From assembly GCF_001641615.1 (NCBI RefSeq), contig NZ_LRRU01000020.1, positions 640,525 to 704,524 of the forward strand: DNA of 64,000 bases, in the 5' to 3' direction. Positions 36,575 to 46,491 of this stretch are shown here, one piece after another. How positions within the stretch are numbered: position 1 is the first letter of the stretch; each line of letters opens with the position of its first letter. Under the pieces are notes generated by a model. That model saw nothing but the letters and a program-made list of their open reading frames with translations. It ran no database searches and had not been told where the DNA came from. This stretch comes from Pseudoalteromonas gelatinilytica. Its GTDB lineage: Bacteria > Pseudomonadota > Gammaproteobacteria > Enterobacterales > Alteromonadaceae. Made by a program: the position numbers and the translations under genes.

Positions 36575-36828
36575 AGTTGCCTATTTCTGACCGAATATTT
36601 TAAAAGTTTTTTGCCCTTATAAATGTATATCCATCACATTAAACAAATAAGTATGATTTTTTAACATTGGAGCACGAATATTTATAGGTATATCTACAAA
36701 CACCAATTGTTACAAGCTTTTAATCGAAACTTTTCTTCATTGAGTGAATAATTAAACAATTTTTGTTGCTAATTTAGTCAATGTGGTGTTTTGCGGTAAT
36801 TTCAAGGGGAATATATAGAACAGCAACA

Positions 36829-36856
36829 AAAATGCCAACCTTCTGGTTGGCATTTT
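36829..36856 (-). terminator. Terminator after the Ig-repeat lipoprotein
   Basis: Stem AAAATGCCAACC / GGTTGGCATTTT with a four-base loop. It lies 27 bases after the lipoprotein stop codon. The rest of the gap 36575-36828 is the AT-rich upstream region of topA, in which I see nothing else. Confidence 0.8.
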
Positions 36857-36882
36857 TTTAAATTTAAACAAATAACTACTTA

Positions 36883-39800
36883 TTAGCCATCGTCACTTAT
36901 TGCTATTGTAGCAGTTGAAACATTGTCTTTGCCTGTTGTGAATTCAACTGTTAAGAAACCATCTGTTTTATCATTTGGATCAGCTTCACGGCTAATCGTA
37001 AGGGCAACCCCAGTCGCTGTTGTTCGGCTTGTATTACCTATATCAAAACCAGATGTACCACTGTAATCACCATTATCTGCACTAATTGCAACCGCTGTAC
37101 CAGATGGCATTGGATTGTTATAAATATCAGAGAAATAAATCTCAAAGCTCAGTGCTGCTAACTGATTACCCGAATCAGCGGTAGTAATGTTAATAGAGCC
37201 TAAATCACAGTAGTCAGTATTCGCTGTCGCTTCTAAACGAGCGATAATTGCACCTGACTGAGTATCTGCTTGTCGATAAATAGTACTACAGTTCTCAATA
37301 TCCACAGCAAGTTGCATCGCATTATCTGTAAATACAGTTGGATCGTCCTCTGTTGTTTCAGCGAGTGCTTCAGCAAAGCGATTTCGAAGCTCATCTTTTG
37401 TTACCACGAAGCGACTGTATGCAAAGCTCCCTGACATAATGATCTCAAACGAATCACGAACATCAATTAGCTCTTTTGTACATAAACTTTCAAATGTTGC
37501 ATCTTCATCTGGCTCTGTCGCATCTTCAGAACACTCAAGGCCGTTATACTTACCATCAGCAAGTGTATGCATCTCATTTAAGTCAATATCGAAGTTCTCT
37601 TCAGTATGACCTGCATTTGTGTTCGTTGCGCTACATGGGTCGCTTGCATCACCTTCTTGGCAGTTTTCAGCAGCCTTTGTAATCGTTGCTGTAACAGGAT
37701 CATAAATTGCTGCTAAGCCATCATAAACACCATTTTCATTATGATCAACAAAGGCTTCTGGTAAGTCATAACCACTATAATATTCATTTTTGTCAAAACG
37801 ACCATTACCATTAATGTCGATAAATGACTCTTGACCTTTGGCTGTCACAAGCACTGTTGCACGACCACCGAGCGGTACACCATCGTCATCAAACGCGGCA
37901 TTTAAAATGCCCGCCATACAAGGTGCTGCCACACCAAAATAAAGGTCGCAGTTAATTGCACTTGTTTTTGGATTAGTGCTATTAATTTTGTTGCCCCATT
38001 TATCTTCGCTAAATGGAATCGGATTTTGTGAACGCCACTGTGCAACGCACGCACCATCAACAGTATTACATTCAAGTTGAGGATTAAACTCCTCACCATC
38101 TAATGTCCCTACAGCGCCACCTTCAGTCGTTAAATAAACCGACGTGCCATCTGGTACTGGGTTATTAAAGTGATCTGCAACATAAACCGAAATATCCGTA
38201 GTATCACCAATGTAATTTAATGCTTCAATGTTGATGATTTCTGGGCCAGCAGTAAAGCTATTACCATCAGGTAAGCCAGAGCTGATTGAAACAAGATCTG
38301 ACACGCTGGTTACTTGCTCATCAAGTGCAACTAACGAAAGTTCCCCTGTCGGACATGATACATTGCTATCACGGTCTGCTTCATCTAGAAGACATTCGTC
38401 AAAAAGCTCTTTCCAACATGTCACATTGTTGTTTTGATCCGTTGGGATTTGATCATCAGGAATATAACAAGCTTGTACACGCACTGCTTGCGGCACAAAA
38501 CCAGAGTTAATTTGGATGCGCGCTAAGCCTTCTGAGTCAGTTGACACACTAGCATGCGAGTAACCGCTTGCATCAGTTACTTCAGAGAGAGAAATACCAC
38601 CATTGGTCGAACTTAAGCGGAAATCTAAGCGTTTTTGTTTTGCAACATTACCAATTGCATCAGTAAGTTTAAATGTAAGTTGACTTGTTTCTTGGCGTGA
38701 CACACCACCCGTGCCTTTTAATGCAAGCACATTAGCAGACGCTTCTACAAATTCGATTGCGCTTACTTCAGCAGCCGATACTGGCACATTTACTGATACC
38801 ACTTTTGGCGTACCACCAGTTAATACTGTCGCCGTTACTGTATCACCCTGCGAAGTGTTACAGCCGTTGCTTCTGTATGTTGCTGTTGCAATGCCGCTAA
38901 TACTGGTTGCGGTTTCATCCATTACAGATAAATCTGACTCAACACACCCTGAAGTGAACTCAACATCAAGAGGCGAAACATATAAATCACCTGATGCATC
39001 GTAAATTGTAACCGTGATGACAGTTGTCGCACCTGCAGCAAGCGGCACAAATTCGTCATCAATAACATTACCTGAGTCATCTAGCTTATTATATAGACCA
39101 TTTGAAATTTCAACGCTCAACTCAGCTGTTGCAATTTCAAATGCTTTTGAAGAAGTCACAGACTTAGCAGTCACAGTAACCTCGCCCGCACCACTGTTTG
39201 CGCCAGGCTGTAATTTTAAAATGGCAAAACCAAAGTTATCCGTTAGCGCTTTACCTGATTCTGGTAATAAACCACCAAGATCAGTCGAAAGCTCAGCAAT
39301 AATACCGTCGATACCGTCACCCGAGCTTGTATCAGTTACTTTGACCATGACATCGATTAGTTCGTCAGATGAGAACTGATTTACAACCGTACAACCTGAC
39401 GTTAAGTAAGTCGTTTCAAGAGATGTTGTACTGCGATTAGCGTCCCAATCAGTCGCACAACCTTGAAGTAATTTAATATCAAGTTCAGCTTCAGCACTTT
39501 CGACAGGAGCATCATCACCATTTGAAATAAACCCAGCTACTTTTGTAATGCTGTTACCACTTTCATCTGTGTAAGTAGCTACAACTTGTCCTGCGCCTTT
39601 AGAGTCACCACTACTAAGTGTAACGTATGCCTCACCGTTTTCGTCCGTTAAAGCAGTGCCCAATACAGGCGTGATTTTACCTGTATAGTTCGTAGTAAAT
39701 GAAATAAGTTGCCCATCCAGTGGCGTATCATCATCAAGTAAAGTCGCTGTAACCGTACCCTTGTTATCTTTGCTTACTGGGTTATCAAGAGAGAATGGCT

Positions 39801-40308
39801 GGCCTGAACTATCTACGATGTTCAAGCTAAGAGTCACACTACCACTGACACTTGAGTCATCGGTTTCAGAGCCATCGGAAGTAAATCCAAAGGTATCAGT
39901 GTAGGTTTCACTGTCGATTACATATGTTGCAGTAACAATCCCCGCACCAGCAGTATCGCCCGCAGTTAACGTAATAGATGCCACACCGTCTGTATCGGTT
40001 AGGTCGGTACCAGAAACAGGATCTAGTAAACCGATATCGCCATTGAGGCTAAAGTTAATTACAGCACCAACTACGGCTTCATCATTGTTAGTGAGTGTTG
40101 CCGAAATGGTTAACGGTGCGTCTGCTGTAACTGCATTCGCTGTTTCCGTCGTTGATTGGCTGTAACCCTGAACAGACACAACATAGTTTGTCTCTACGGT
40201 TGTGCCATCATCTCCGTCTGATGAATCACTGTCTAATGATCCACCACCGCCACAGGCGGCTAACAATGAGATGAAAACTAAAACACTTAGCCATCGCAAT
40301 AAAGGCAT
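36883..40308 (-). CDS. Large lipoprotein with bacterial Ig-like (Big_1) repeats
   Basis: 1141-residue surface or periplasmic lipoprotein. Signal peptide with lipobox (ISLLAACGGGGS), acidic Asp/Ser linker, then several invasin/intimin-type Ig-like repeats. The repeat signature 'GVVINFSLNGDIGLL ... DTDGVASITLTAGDTAGAG' returns as 'LDGQLISFTTN ... DENGEAYVTLSSGDSKGAG' and 'IDGIIAELSTDLGGLL ... DNFGFAILKLQPGANSGAG'. The C-terminal part holds EF-hand-like calcium loops ('DINGNGRFDKNE', 'DHNENGVYDG'). The start at 40308 has AGGGAGAGG upstream. The role is unknown; adhesion or surface-layer structure is likely. Monocistronic. Confidence 0.85.
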   Translation of the reverse strand: MPLLRWLSVLVFISLLAACGGGGSLDSDSSDGDDGTTVETNYVVSVQGYSQSTTETANAVTADAPLTISATLTNNDEAVVGAVINFSLNGDIGLLDPVSGTDLTDTDGVASITLTAGDTAGAGIVTATYVIDSETYTDTFGFTSDGSETDDSSVSGSVTLSLNIVDSSGQPFSLDNPVSKDNKGTVTATLLDDDTPLDGQLISFTTNYTGKITPVLGTALTDENGEAYVTLSSGDSKGAGQVVATYTDESGNSITKVAGFISNGDDAPVESAEAELDIKLLQGCATDWDANRSTTSLETTYLTSGCTVVNQFSSDELIDVMVKVTDTSSGDGIDGIIAELSTDLGGLLPESGKALTDNFGFAILKLQPGANSGAGEVTVTAKSVTSSKAFEIATAELSVEISNGLYNKLDDSGNVIDDEFVPLAAGATTVITVTIYDASGDLYVSPLDVEFTSGCVESDLSVMDETATSISGIATATYRSNGCNTSQGDTVTATVLTGGTPKVVSVNVPVSAAEVSAIEFVEASANVLALKGTGGVSRQETSQLTFKLTDAIGNVAKQKRLDFRLSSTNGGISLSEVTDASGYSHASVSTDSEGLARIQINSGFVPQAVRVQACYIPDDQIPTDQNNNVTCWKELFDECLLDEADRDSNVSCPTGELSLVALDEQVTSVSDLVSISSGLPDGNSFTAGPEIINIEALNYIGDTTDISVYVADHFNNPVPDGTSVYLTTEGGAVGTLDGEEFNPQLECNTVDGACVAQWRSQNPIPFSEDKWGNKINSTNPKTSAINCDLYFGVAAPCMAGILNAAFDDDGVPLGGRATVLVTAKGQESFIDINGNGRFDKNEYYSGYDLPEAFVDHNENGVYDGLAAIYDPVTATITKAAENCQEGDASDPCSATNTNAGHTEENFDIDLNEMHTLADGKYNGLECSEDATEPDEDATFESLCTKELIDVRDSFEIIMSGSFAYSRFVVTKDELRNRFAEALAETTEDDPTVFTDNAMQLAVDIENCSTIYRQADTQSGAIIARLEATANTDYCDLGSINITTADSGNQLAALSFEIYFSDIYNNPMPSGTAVAISADNGDYSGTSGFDIGNTSRTTATGVALTISREADPNDKTDGFLTVEFTTGKDNVSTATIAISDDG

Positions 40309-40500
40309 CGACCTCTCCCTAGTTAGCTATTTTTTACTTATTTGATTGTTTACCTAATATTAACCTAAAAATTAAACGAAGATCATAATTTTTTTCCTTT
40401 AAAGGCAACGAATTTATTTCACTATTTATCGAATTTTTCTGTATAAAAATCTTCATGCTGGTAGTCTATGACAAAATTTATAAAAAAATAGTCTGGGTGT

Positions 40501-41832
40501 ATGTCAAAAGTACGATCTTTAAGCCTTACATCTCGTATCATGGTAGGTATGGTACTGGGTGTAATCGTTGGTTTTATCTTCCAAGCCATTTTAGCGGGTG
40601 AAGACGATTTCCTTATTCCACTAGGGTTATTCTCTTTACCAATTAAAGCATTTTTTGTTGATGGTATTTTCCATGTTGGTGGCCAAATTTTCATTGCAAG
40701 CTTAAAAATGCTTGTCGTGCCACTGGTTTTTGTATCATTAGTCTGTGGTACTTGTAGCTTAAGTGACCCTAAAAAATTAGGCCGTTTAGGTGGTAAGTCT
40801 ATTTTGCTTTATTTAGCGACAACAGCAATCGCCATTACTGTTGCTATTACTTTAGCCTTATTAGTTAATCCTGGTGAGGGCATTAACTTACCTTCTGATG
40901 CTAACTACAGTGCAAAAGAAGCACCGACCCTTGCACAAGTTATTATTGGTATGTTCCCAACAAACCCTATTGACGCTATGGCAAGTGGTAACATGTTACA
41001 GGTTATTGTTTTTGCATTACTGTTTGGTGTTGCTATGGCCCTAAGTGGTAAAGCAGGTCAACGTGTTGCAAGTGTGTTCGAAGACTTAAACACAGTAATT
41101 TTAAAACTTGTTACCCTACTGATGAACATTGCACCTTATGGTGTCTTCTTCTTGATGGCTAAACTATTTACTACCATTGACCTAAAATTAATTAAAAGCC
41201 TTGCTTTATACTTCGGTGTAGTAGTATTCGCGTTATTATTCCACGGTTTTGTTAATTACAGTGTGCTATTAAAAATGTTCACTGGTCTTAACCCTGTGAT
41301 GTTTTTAAAGAAGATGAAAAACGCCTGTCTATTTGCATTTAGTACATCTAGCTCAAGTGCAACTATGCCTATTACCCTTGAAACTGCGAGCAAGAAATTA
41401 GGTGCGCACAACTCAGTTGCTTCGTTTACTGTACCTTTAGGCGCAACCATTAACATGGACGGCACAGCAATTATGCAAGGTGTTGCGACCGTGTTCATCG
41501 CACAAGTATTTTCAGTTGACTTAACAATTTCTGATTACTTAATGGTTATTTTAACTGCAACACTTGCCTCTGTTGGTACTGCAGGTGTGCCAGGTGTCGG
41601 CCTTATTATGTTAGCCATGGTGTTAAACCAAGTAGGCTTGCCTGTAGAAGGAATTGCAATCATCATTGGTGTTGACCGCTTACTTGATATGACACGAACC
41701 GCTGTTAACGTAACAGGTGACTGTATGGTGACCTGCGTGGTCGCAAAATCTGAAGGTGAATTTGATGAGGACGTATTTAACGACCCAAATGCCGCTAAAG
41801 ATTTAGAGGACTATCATAAGTCAATTAAGTAA
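40501..41832 (+). CDS. Dicarboxylate/amino acid:cation symporter (DAACS family)
   Basis: 443-residue inner-membrane carrier with eight helices and two re-entrant loops. The serine-rich loop 'FSTSSSSATMP', the substrate-binding block 'TINMDGTAIMQG' and 'GVDRLLDMTRTAVNVTGD' are the hallmarks of the GltP/DctA family. It imports glutamate, aspartate or C4-dicarboxylates with Na+ or H+; which one cannot be told from the sequence. The start at 40501 follows a weak GGGTG site. It is followed by a strong terminator. Confidence 0.92.
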   Translation: MSKVRSLSLTSRIMVGMVLGVIVGFIFQAILAGEDDFLIPLGLFSLPIKAFFVDGIFHVGGQIFIASLKMLVVPLVFVSLVCGTCSLSDPKKLGRLGGKSILLYLATTAIAITVAITLALLVNPGEGINLPSDANYSAKEAPTLAQVIIGMFPTNPIDAMASGNMLQVIVFALLFGVAMALSGKAGQRVASVFEDLNTVILKLVTLLMNIAPYGVFFLMAKLFTTIDLKLIKSLALYFGVVVFALLFHGFVNYSVLLKMFTGLNPVMFLKKMKNACLFAFSTSSSSATMPITLETASKKLGAHNSVASFTVPLGATINMDGTAIMQGVATVFIAQVFSVDLTISDYLMVILTATLASVGTAGVPGVGLIMLAMVLNQVGLPVEGIAIIIGVDRLLDMTRTAVNVTGDCMVTCVVAKSEGEFDEDVFNDPNAAKDLEDYHKSIK

Positions 41833-41851
41833 AGACTTATTCGCAGCCAAT

Positions 41852-41882
41852 AAAAAACCCGCTAAGTTAGCGGGTTTTTTAT
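41852..41882. terminator. Bidirectional terminator between symporter and sohB
   Basis: Stem AAAAAACCCGCTA / TAGCGGGTTTTTT with a short loop; A-run on one side and T-run on the other, between convergent genes. Confidence 0.9.
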
Positions 41883-41895
41883 TGATAGTGCTGGA

Positions 41896-42912
41896 TTATG
41901 GGTTTAAGCCTTTTAAGCGAGACATTAAACTAACACCCGCTTTACTTACCCCTGAACTTAAACCTACGGCAAGCTTATCGCTTAAATTCTTCTTAATACG
42001 GTACTTCACTTTATAGATTTGACGCTCTTTCGCTTGGCTCAATAAAATATCATCACTGGTATCAATCTTATCAACTAAGCCTTTATCAAACGCTTGTGTA
42101 GCAAACCAATGCTCACCGGTTGCAACAGTATCAATATCAAGAGACGGACGCTGCTCACTAACAAAGGTTTTAAATAAACCATGGGTTTGTTCAATTTCTT
42201 CTTTGAATTTTTCACGGCCTTTTTCGGTATTTTCACCAAAAATAGTTAACGTACGCTTGTACTCACCTGCTGTAATTTGCTCAAAGTCCACATCATTCTT
42301 TTTCAAAATTTTATGAAAGTTAGGAATTTGCGCAATTACGCCAATCGAGCCAACAATTGCAAAAGGTGCCGCCACTATCTCATTGGCCACACAGGCCATC
42401 ATATAGCCCCCACTTGCCGCAACCTTATCAATCGCAACAGTTAAATGAATGCCAGCATTGCGTAAGCGTTGCAGTTGAGATGCCGCCAGACCATAACCAT
42501 GAACCACACCGCCGCCGCTTTCAAGGCGTACCAGCACGCGATCTTTTTCTTTGTCAGCGATGGTTAAAATAGCGGTAATTTCTTCGCGCAGGCTTTCTAC
42601 TTCGTGGGCATCAACACTGCCATTAAAATCAATTACATACAAACGTGATTTTGGCTCGTCGTTGTGCTGTTTTTTTGCTTCAGATTTTTGCTGTTTTTGG
42701 TGAGCCTTGAGCTCTTTTTTGGAAAGGGTATTTGCTATAAAGCTTTGTTTTAAGTCATCAAGTTGCTCACTCAAATCATCAATTGTTATCTCCCCTTTCT
42801 TTGCTTTGGGTTTTACTGCAGCGCCCATGATAATGGCTACAATCACCGCAAGTGCGATGACAAATGTGAGGGTCTTTGCAAAAAATAACCCATATTCATA
42901 TAAAAATTCCAA
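41896..42912 (-). CDS. sohB: Membrane-anchored S49 protease SohB
   Basis: 338-residue inner-membrane protease of the signal-peptide-peptidase-like S49 family. One N-terminal membrane segment ('TLTFVIALAVIVAIIMGAAV'), a charged cytoplasmic linker with a lysine-rich stretch, then the S49 domain with the nucleophile serine in 'VAASGGYMMA' and the general-base lysine in 'AGEYKRTLT'. E. coli SohB has 349 residues with the same layout. Convergent with the symporter gene. Confidence 0.93.
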   Translation of the reverse strand: MEFLYEYGLFFAKTLTFVIALAVIVAIIMGAAVKPKAKKGEITIDDLSEQLDDLKQSFIANTLSKKELKAHQKQQKSEAKKQHNDEPKSRLYVIDFNGSVDAHEVESLREEITAILTIADKEKDRVLVRLESGGGVVHGYGLAASQLQRLRNAGIHLTVAIDKVAASGGYMMACVANEIVAAPFAIVGSIGVIAQIPNFHKILKKNDVDFEQITAGEYKRTLTIFGENTEKGREKFKEEIEQTHGLFKTFVSEQRPSLDIDTVATGEHWFATQAFDKGLVDKIDTSDDILLSQAKERQIYKVKYRIKKNLSDKLAVGLSSGVSKAGVSLMSRLKGLNP

Positions 42913-42966
42913 TCAAACTCTCCATTTATTAATGCATCGGCACAATTTACCACGCTTTAAAGTAAA

Positions 42967-42991
42967 AAAAAGCCACATAAAGTGGCTTTTT
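42967..42991 (-). terminator. Terminator after the VolA-like lipase gene
   Basis: Stem AAAAAGCCAC / GTGGCTTTTT with a five-base loop; A-run on the left gives a T-run on the minus strand. Confidence 0.85.
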
Positions 42992-43026
42992 ACTTAATTG
43001 GTTTTACTTAATTAGTAAGGTTTCGA

Positions 43027-45459
43027 TTATTCTGTAACAACGTCTGGGTTGGTAACCTGAAGATATTGACCACGGCTTGCTAAGAACGTCGCGATTTGCA
43101 ATTGCATTTCTGCAGTTGCCGCAGCACTTTCTTCAGCAGTCGCACCAGAATCAGCGGTTGCAACAGGTGTTAACACTGAGCTGTGATGGCCTTTAGTGAA
43201 TTTAACCACATAGCTCATTGCATCAGCTGTCGGGCCTTGTGTTTCAGCAACGGTTGATAAACCCATTAGGTTAGCAAGAGGTAAGCTACCAGCAATTGGG
43301 TTGCTTGATACTGTTGGTGGAATAACCATATCAGCATTGTTGTTAGCACCATCGCCAACCACTACACTCATGTACACTGGCGTGCCAAGCGCTGCAACAG
43401 ATGATGCATAGTTAGATGGATCACCACTATCAAGGGCTGTTTGCGCAGCAAAAGCAAACTGAGTGATCACACTTTGAATATTTGCAAGTTTTGCAGTTTC
43501 ACCCGCAACCGTTAACGCGCCAATATATTCTTTATAGGCACATGTAACGAACGCGGTTTGATTAGCAGCAAGCGCACCACAGTTTGATAATGCTTCATTT
43601 TGAGTATAGGCACCAAACTCAGCTGACTCATCAATACCCGCAGCAAGTAATACAGATCCTTGTACAAATGGACCAAATGTATTTGACTCAATTAAGAAGC
43701 TTGCGATACCACCGCCACCACTGGCAAGTGCCACACTTTTCACGTTGAACATTGGATCAACTTGGTCAGCAAGCGGTGCATTAGTCACAGCAACAAATGC
43801 TGGAGCAACTACCGAGCCTAATGAATGACCTAAGAATGATACATCTTGCGCATTTAAATCAGCAGCACCTGTAAAGTTAAGACCTAAGCGTAAACCAAGT
43901 AAATCTGCAACTGATTGACGTAAGCTATCACGCGCTACTAATAACGACTGTAAATTCATGTAGCTTAATACAGAACCTGTAGAAGCATTAAAATCATCAG
44001 TACCGTCACCATTTACATCAATACCACGCTCACCATGCATAGGGTGATCGATTGCTGCTGTTGCAAAGCCTTGCATTGTTAGCTGCGCTGTAATTGCTAG
44101 CATATCTTCTTTTTTAGAAGTAATACCGTGCTGAAGGATAACAACAGGCCAACCTGTCTCAGGCATGCTTAATGCGTCTAAGCCAAGCTGAGCTCGCACT
44201 GCATTGATCACAGGTAAAATTGGTTTAGTAATTTGCACTGGTACATTAGCGATACTTTGTGTTTTTGGAATTGTGTTGTACTTAGTTAGATGTTTAGTTT
44301 GATCTAAGCCTAAATCACGTAACTTGCCACCACTTAACGCCATACAAAGGCCATCAGTTTCGCTAATAGGGTCTGTTGGGAATGAATCCCCCGCAGCAGC
44401 TGCATAACCTAATACAGCTACACCACTGTCACATAAACCTTGCCAATACGTTGCAGATAAATCGTTAACCGTTGCGCCGGTTGGTGTGGCTAAATACATA
44501 GGTAACATCACGCTACCCTTTTGATATTGCACACCACCAAATACAGGTGACACACCGGTAATACCTTGTGATGCGAATACTTGCTCAACTGTAATGACTG
44601 GTTGCTCAGGAATTTGCACCATCGGCGTTGGAAGTGCATCTTGCGTTAAACTTGCGGCAAGAAGTTGCTTTACTGTGCCAAGCACTTGACCTGCTGATTG
44701 CATAGTCATCGCAGCAGAATAGATAATTTCATCTTTTGTGATGGCACCGCCCGATGTCACTGCATCTTCATAGCTATTGATAACTGCTTGAAGTGACTTT
44801 TGCGAATCAGTAATAAGCGTAGTCTCTTCGCTCACTAGCGCATATGTTGAAGATGGCTCGATTGAACGACCTTCTGAGTCCATTAATGATGTTGTCAAAA
44901 CATTAATGTAAGTGCTGCCAGCTTTAAATGGTTTAAGTGGGATCACAGCTACTGCATCACCAGAACCTTGAGTGACGAAGTCTACGCCAAAGGTTAATTC
45001 AGACACTAGTTTACAAGCAATACCTGCTGGGACTTGCGAGCAAGTTTCATCTGTTTGGCTTGCACCCATTACAACTTCAAAAATACGCACAGCGCCTGGT
45101 GAAGCAGCAGATGTCATATCAAGAGAGATCCCCGCAGGGAAAGTTAAATCGATTTTAAACGGAGTTTGTGTTGACCAGCCATCAAGCGCGCCCAGTGCTA
45201 GTTGTGGATCGGCATAGGCTGCGCGTTCAACGCTGACATTGTTGTCGTCTAATTCACCCGGTATGTTTAAAGTACCATCAAGGGTACCACTCATCAGTAA
45301 ATCATTCGGTACTGAGATTACACTGTTCGCTGGGTCAAATTTTACTGTCGCGGTTGGGAGAACAGGAGGATTATCATTTTTAACATCTTCTAATGTTTCT
45401 CCTCCACCACAGCCAGTAATGGCTGACGCAATGGCTAGTGAGAGTAGCAGTTTTTTCAT
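43027..45459 (-). CDS. VolA/Pla-1/cef-family surface lipase lipoprotein
   Basis: 810-residue lipoprotein (lipobox ITGCGGG). The N-terminal half is a domain typical of VolA-type enzymes ('VKFDPANSVISVPNDLL', 'DGTLNIPG'), and the C-terminal half is an alpha/beta hydrolase with nucleophile S546 in GHSLGS and 'VVILQHGITSKKEDM', 'IDHPMHGERG'. In Vibrio cholerae VolA is an outer-membrane lipoprotein lysophospholipase that frees fatty acids from host or environmental lipids. A calcium-binding-like stretch 'DVNGDGTDDF' is inserted next to the hydrolase core. No FadL-type gene lies beside it. Monocistronic. Confidence 0.88.
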   Translation of the reverse strand: MKKLLLSLAIASAITGCGGGETLEDVKNDNPPVLPTATVKFDPANSVISVPNDLLMSGTLDGTLNIPGELDDNNVSVERAAYADPQLALGALDGWSTQTPFKIDLTFPAGISLDMTSAASPGAVRIFEVVMGASQTDETCSQVPAGIACKLVSELTFGVDFVTQGSGDAVAVIPLKPFKAGSTYINVLTTSLMDSEGRSIEPSSTYALVSEETTLITDSQKSLQAVINSYEDAVTSGGAITKDEIIYSAAMTMQSAGQVLGTVKQLLAASLTQDALPTPMVQIPEQPVITVEQVFASQGITGVSPVFGGVQYQKGSVMLPMYLATPTGATVNDLSATYWQGLCDSGVAVLGYAAAAGDSFPTDPISETDGLCMALSGGKLRDLGLDQTKHLTKYNTIPKTQSIANVPVQITKPILPVINAVRAQLGLDALSMPETGWPVVILQHGITSKKEDMLAITAQLTMQGFATAAIDHPMHGERGIDVNGDGTDDFNASTGSVLSYMNLQSLLVARDSLRQSVADLLGLRLGLNFTGAADLNAQDVSFLGHSLGSVVAPAFVAVTNAPLADQVDPMFNVKSVALASGGGGIASFLIESNTFGPFVQGSVLLAAGIDESAEFGAYTQNEALSNCGALAANQTAFVTCAYKEYIGALTVAGETAKLANIQSVITQFAFAAQTALDSGDPSNYASSVAALGTPVYMSVVVGDGANNNADMVIPPTVSSNPIAGSLPLANLMGLSTVAETQGPTADAMSYVVKFTKGHHSSVLTPVATADSGATAEESAAATAEMQLQIATFLASRGQYLQVTNPDVVTE

Positions 45460-45687
45460 AATTTCGCTCCGCGCAAATATTATTGTTATTGTGTGTTCAG
45501 GGTTAAAAGTAGTTATTCTACTACCTTTATTCTAAGTTAATTTAATGTAATTAGATTATTAATAAGACATTAGACCAGTTAAAGTTAACGTAAAGTTTCA
45601 ATTTTCGCCACCTTAATTTGCAATAAATTCGATAACTTGGCTTTTTGCTATGGTAAAATGATGAAAAATCTAATCGATGGTACGTTT

Positions 45688-46431
45688 ATGCATACTTATA
45701 CAGCCGCAGAGAATGCGCTAAAAGACAAAGTAATTTTAATAACAGGTGCTGGTGACGGCATTGGTCGTGTTGCCGCATTAACTTATGCAAAGCATGGTGC
45801 CACTGTTATTTTACTAGGAAAAACAACCAATAAACTTGAATGTGTTTATGACGAAATCGTAAACGCGGGCTACCCACAACCGGCCATCGTGCCGATGGAT
45901 TTAAAAGGTGCCACTAAACAAAACTACCGTGATCTAGCTGCAACCATCGAAATGCAGTTTGGTAAGTTAGATGGATTACTTAATAACGCAGGTATCTTAG
46001 GTTCATTAGGTCCGCTTGAGCACTTCTGTGTATCAACATTTGAAAACATCATGAAAGTGAATGTAACCGCACAAGCTATGATCACCAAATTCATGTTTCC
46101 ACTGCTTCGTAAATCAGATAGTGCATCTGTTATTTTTACTTCATCTGGTGTGGGTCGCAAAGGCCGCGAACACTGGGGTGCATATGCAATCTCAAAATTT
46201 GCTGTTGAAGGCATGATGCAAACGTGGGCTTGTGAAGTGGGTAAAACTAATATTCGCGTAAACTGTATTAACCCAGGTGCTACTCGCACATCGATGCGTG
46301 CATCAGCATACCCTGGTGAAGATAGAGATAAGTTAGCAACACCTGAAGATTTAATGCCGACTTATTTATACTTGATGAGCGACGACTCTAAAGAAGTGAA
46401 CGGCCAGTCTTTAGATGCTCAACAGAAGTAA
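45688..46431 (+). CDS. yciK: SDR-family oxidoreductase YciK
   Basis: 247-residue cytoplasmic short-chain dehydrogenase. Cofactor motif TGAGDGIG, catalytic serine block 'FTSSGVG', and the YxxxK in 'AYAISKFAVEG'; the tail 'NPGATRTSMRASAYPGED' is nearly the same as in E. coli YciK. I chose the ATG at 45688 because MHTYTAAENAL aligns with the start of YciK; ATG codons at 45658 and 45661 would add about ten residues. The substrate is not known. Transcribed alone, convergent with pssA. Confidence 0.9.
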   Translation: MHTYTAAENALKDKVILITGAGDGIGRVAALTYAKHGATVILLGKTTNKLECVYDEIVNAGYPQPAIVPMDLKGATKQNYRDLAATIEMQFGKLDGLLNNAGILGSLGPLEHFCVSTFENIMKVNVTAQAMITKFMFPLLRKSDSASVIFTSSGVGRKGREHWGAYAISKFAVEGMMQTWACEVGKTNIRVNCINPGATRTSMRASAYPGEDRDKLATPEDLMPTYLYLMSDDSKEVNGQSLDAQQK

Positions 46432-46455
46432 AGTAGATAGCTAATATCTAAACAC

Positions 46456-46484
46456 AAAAAAAGCAGCTTTCGCTGCTTTTTTAA
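46456..46484. terminator. Bidirectional terminator between yciK and pssA
   Basis: Stem AAAAAAAGCAGC / GCTGCTTTTTT with a four-base loop, A-run and T-run on opposite sides, between convergent genes. Confidence 0.9.
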
Positions 46485-46491
46485 TTTCCGA

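Noticed and set aside
40422..40694. Minus-strand open frame of 90 codons overlapping the symporter start
   Set aside because: It overlaps a clear DAACS gene in antisense, and its protein has low complexity and no family features.
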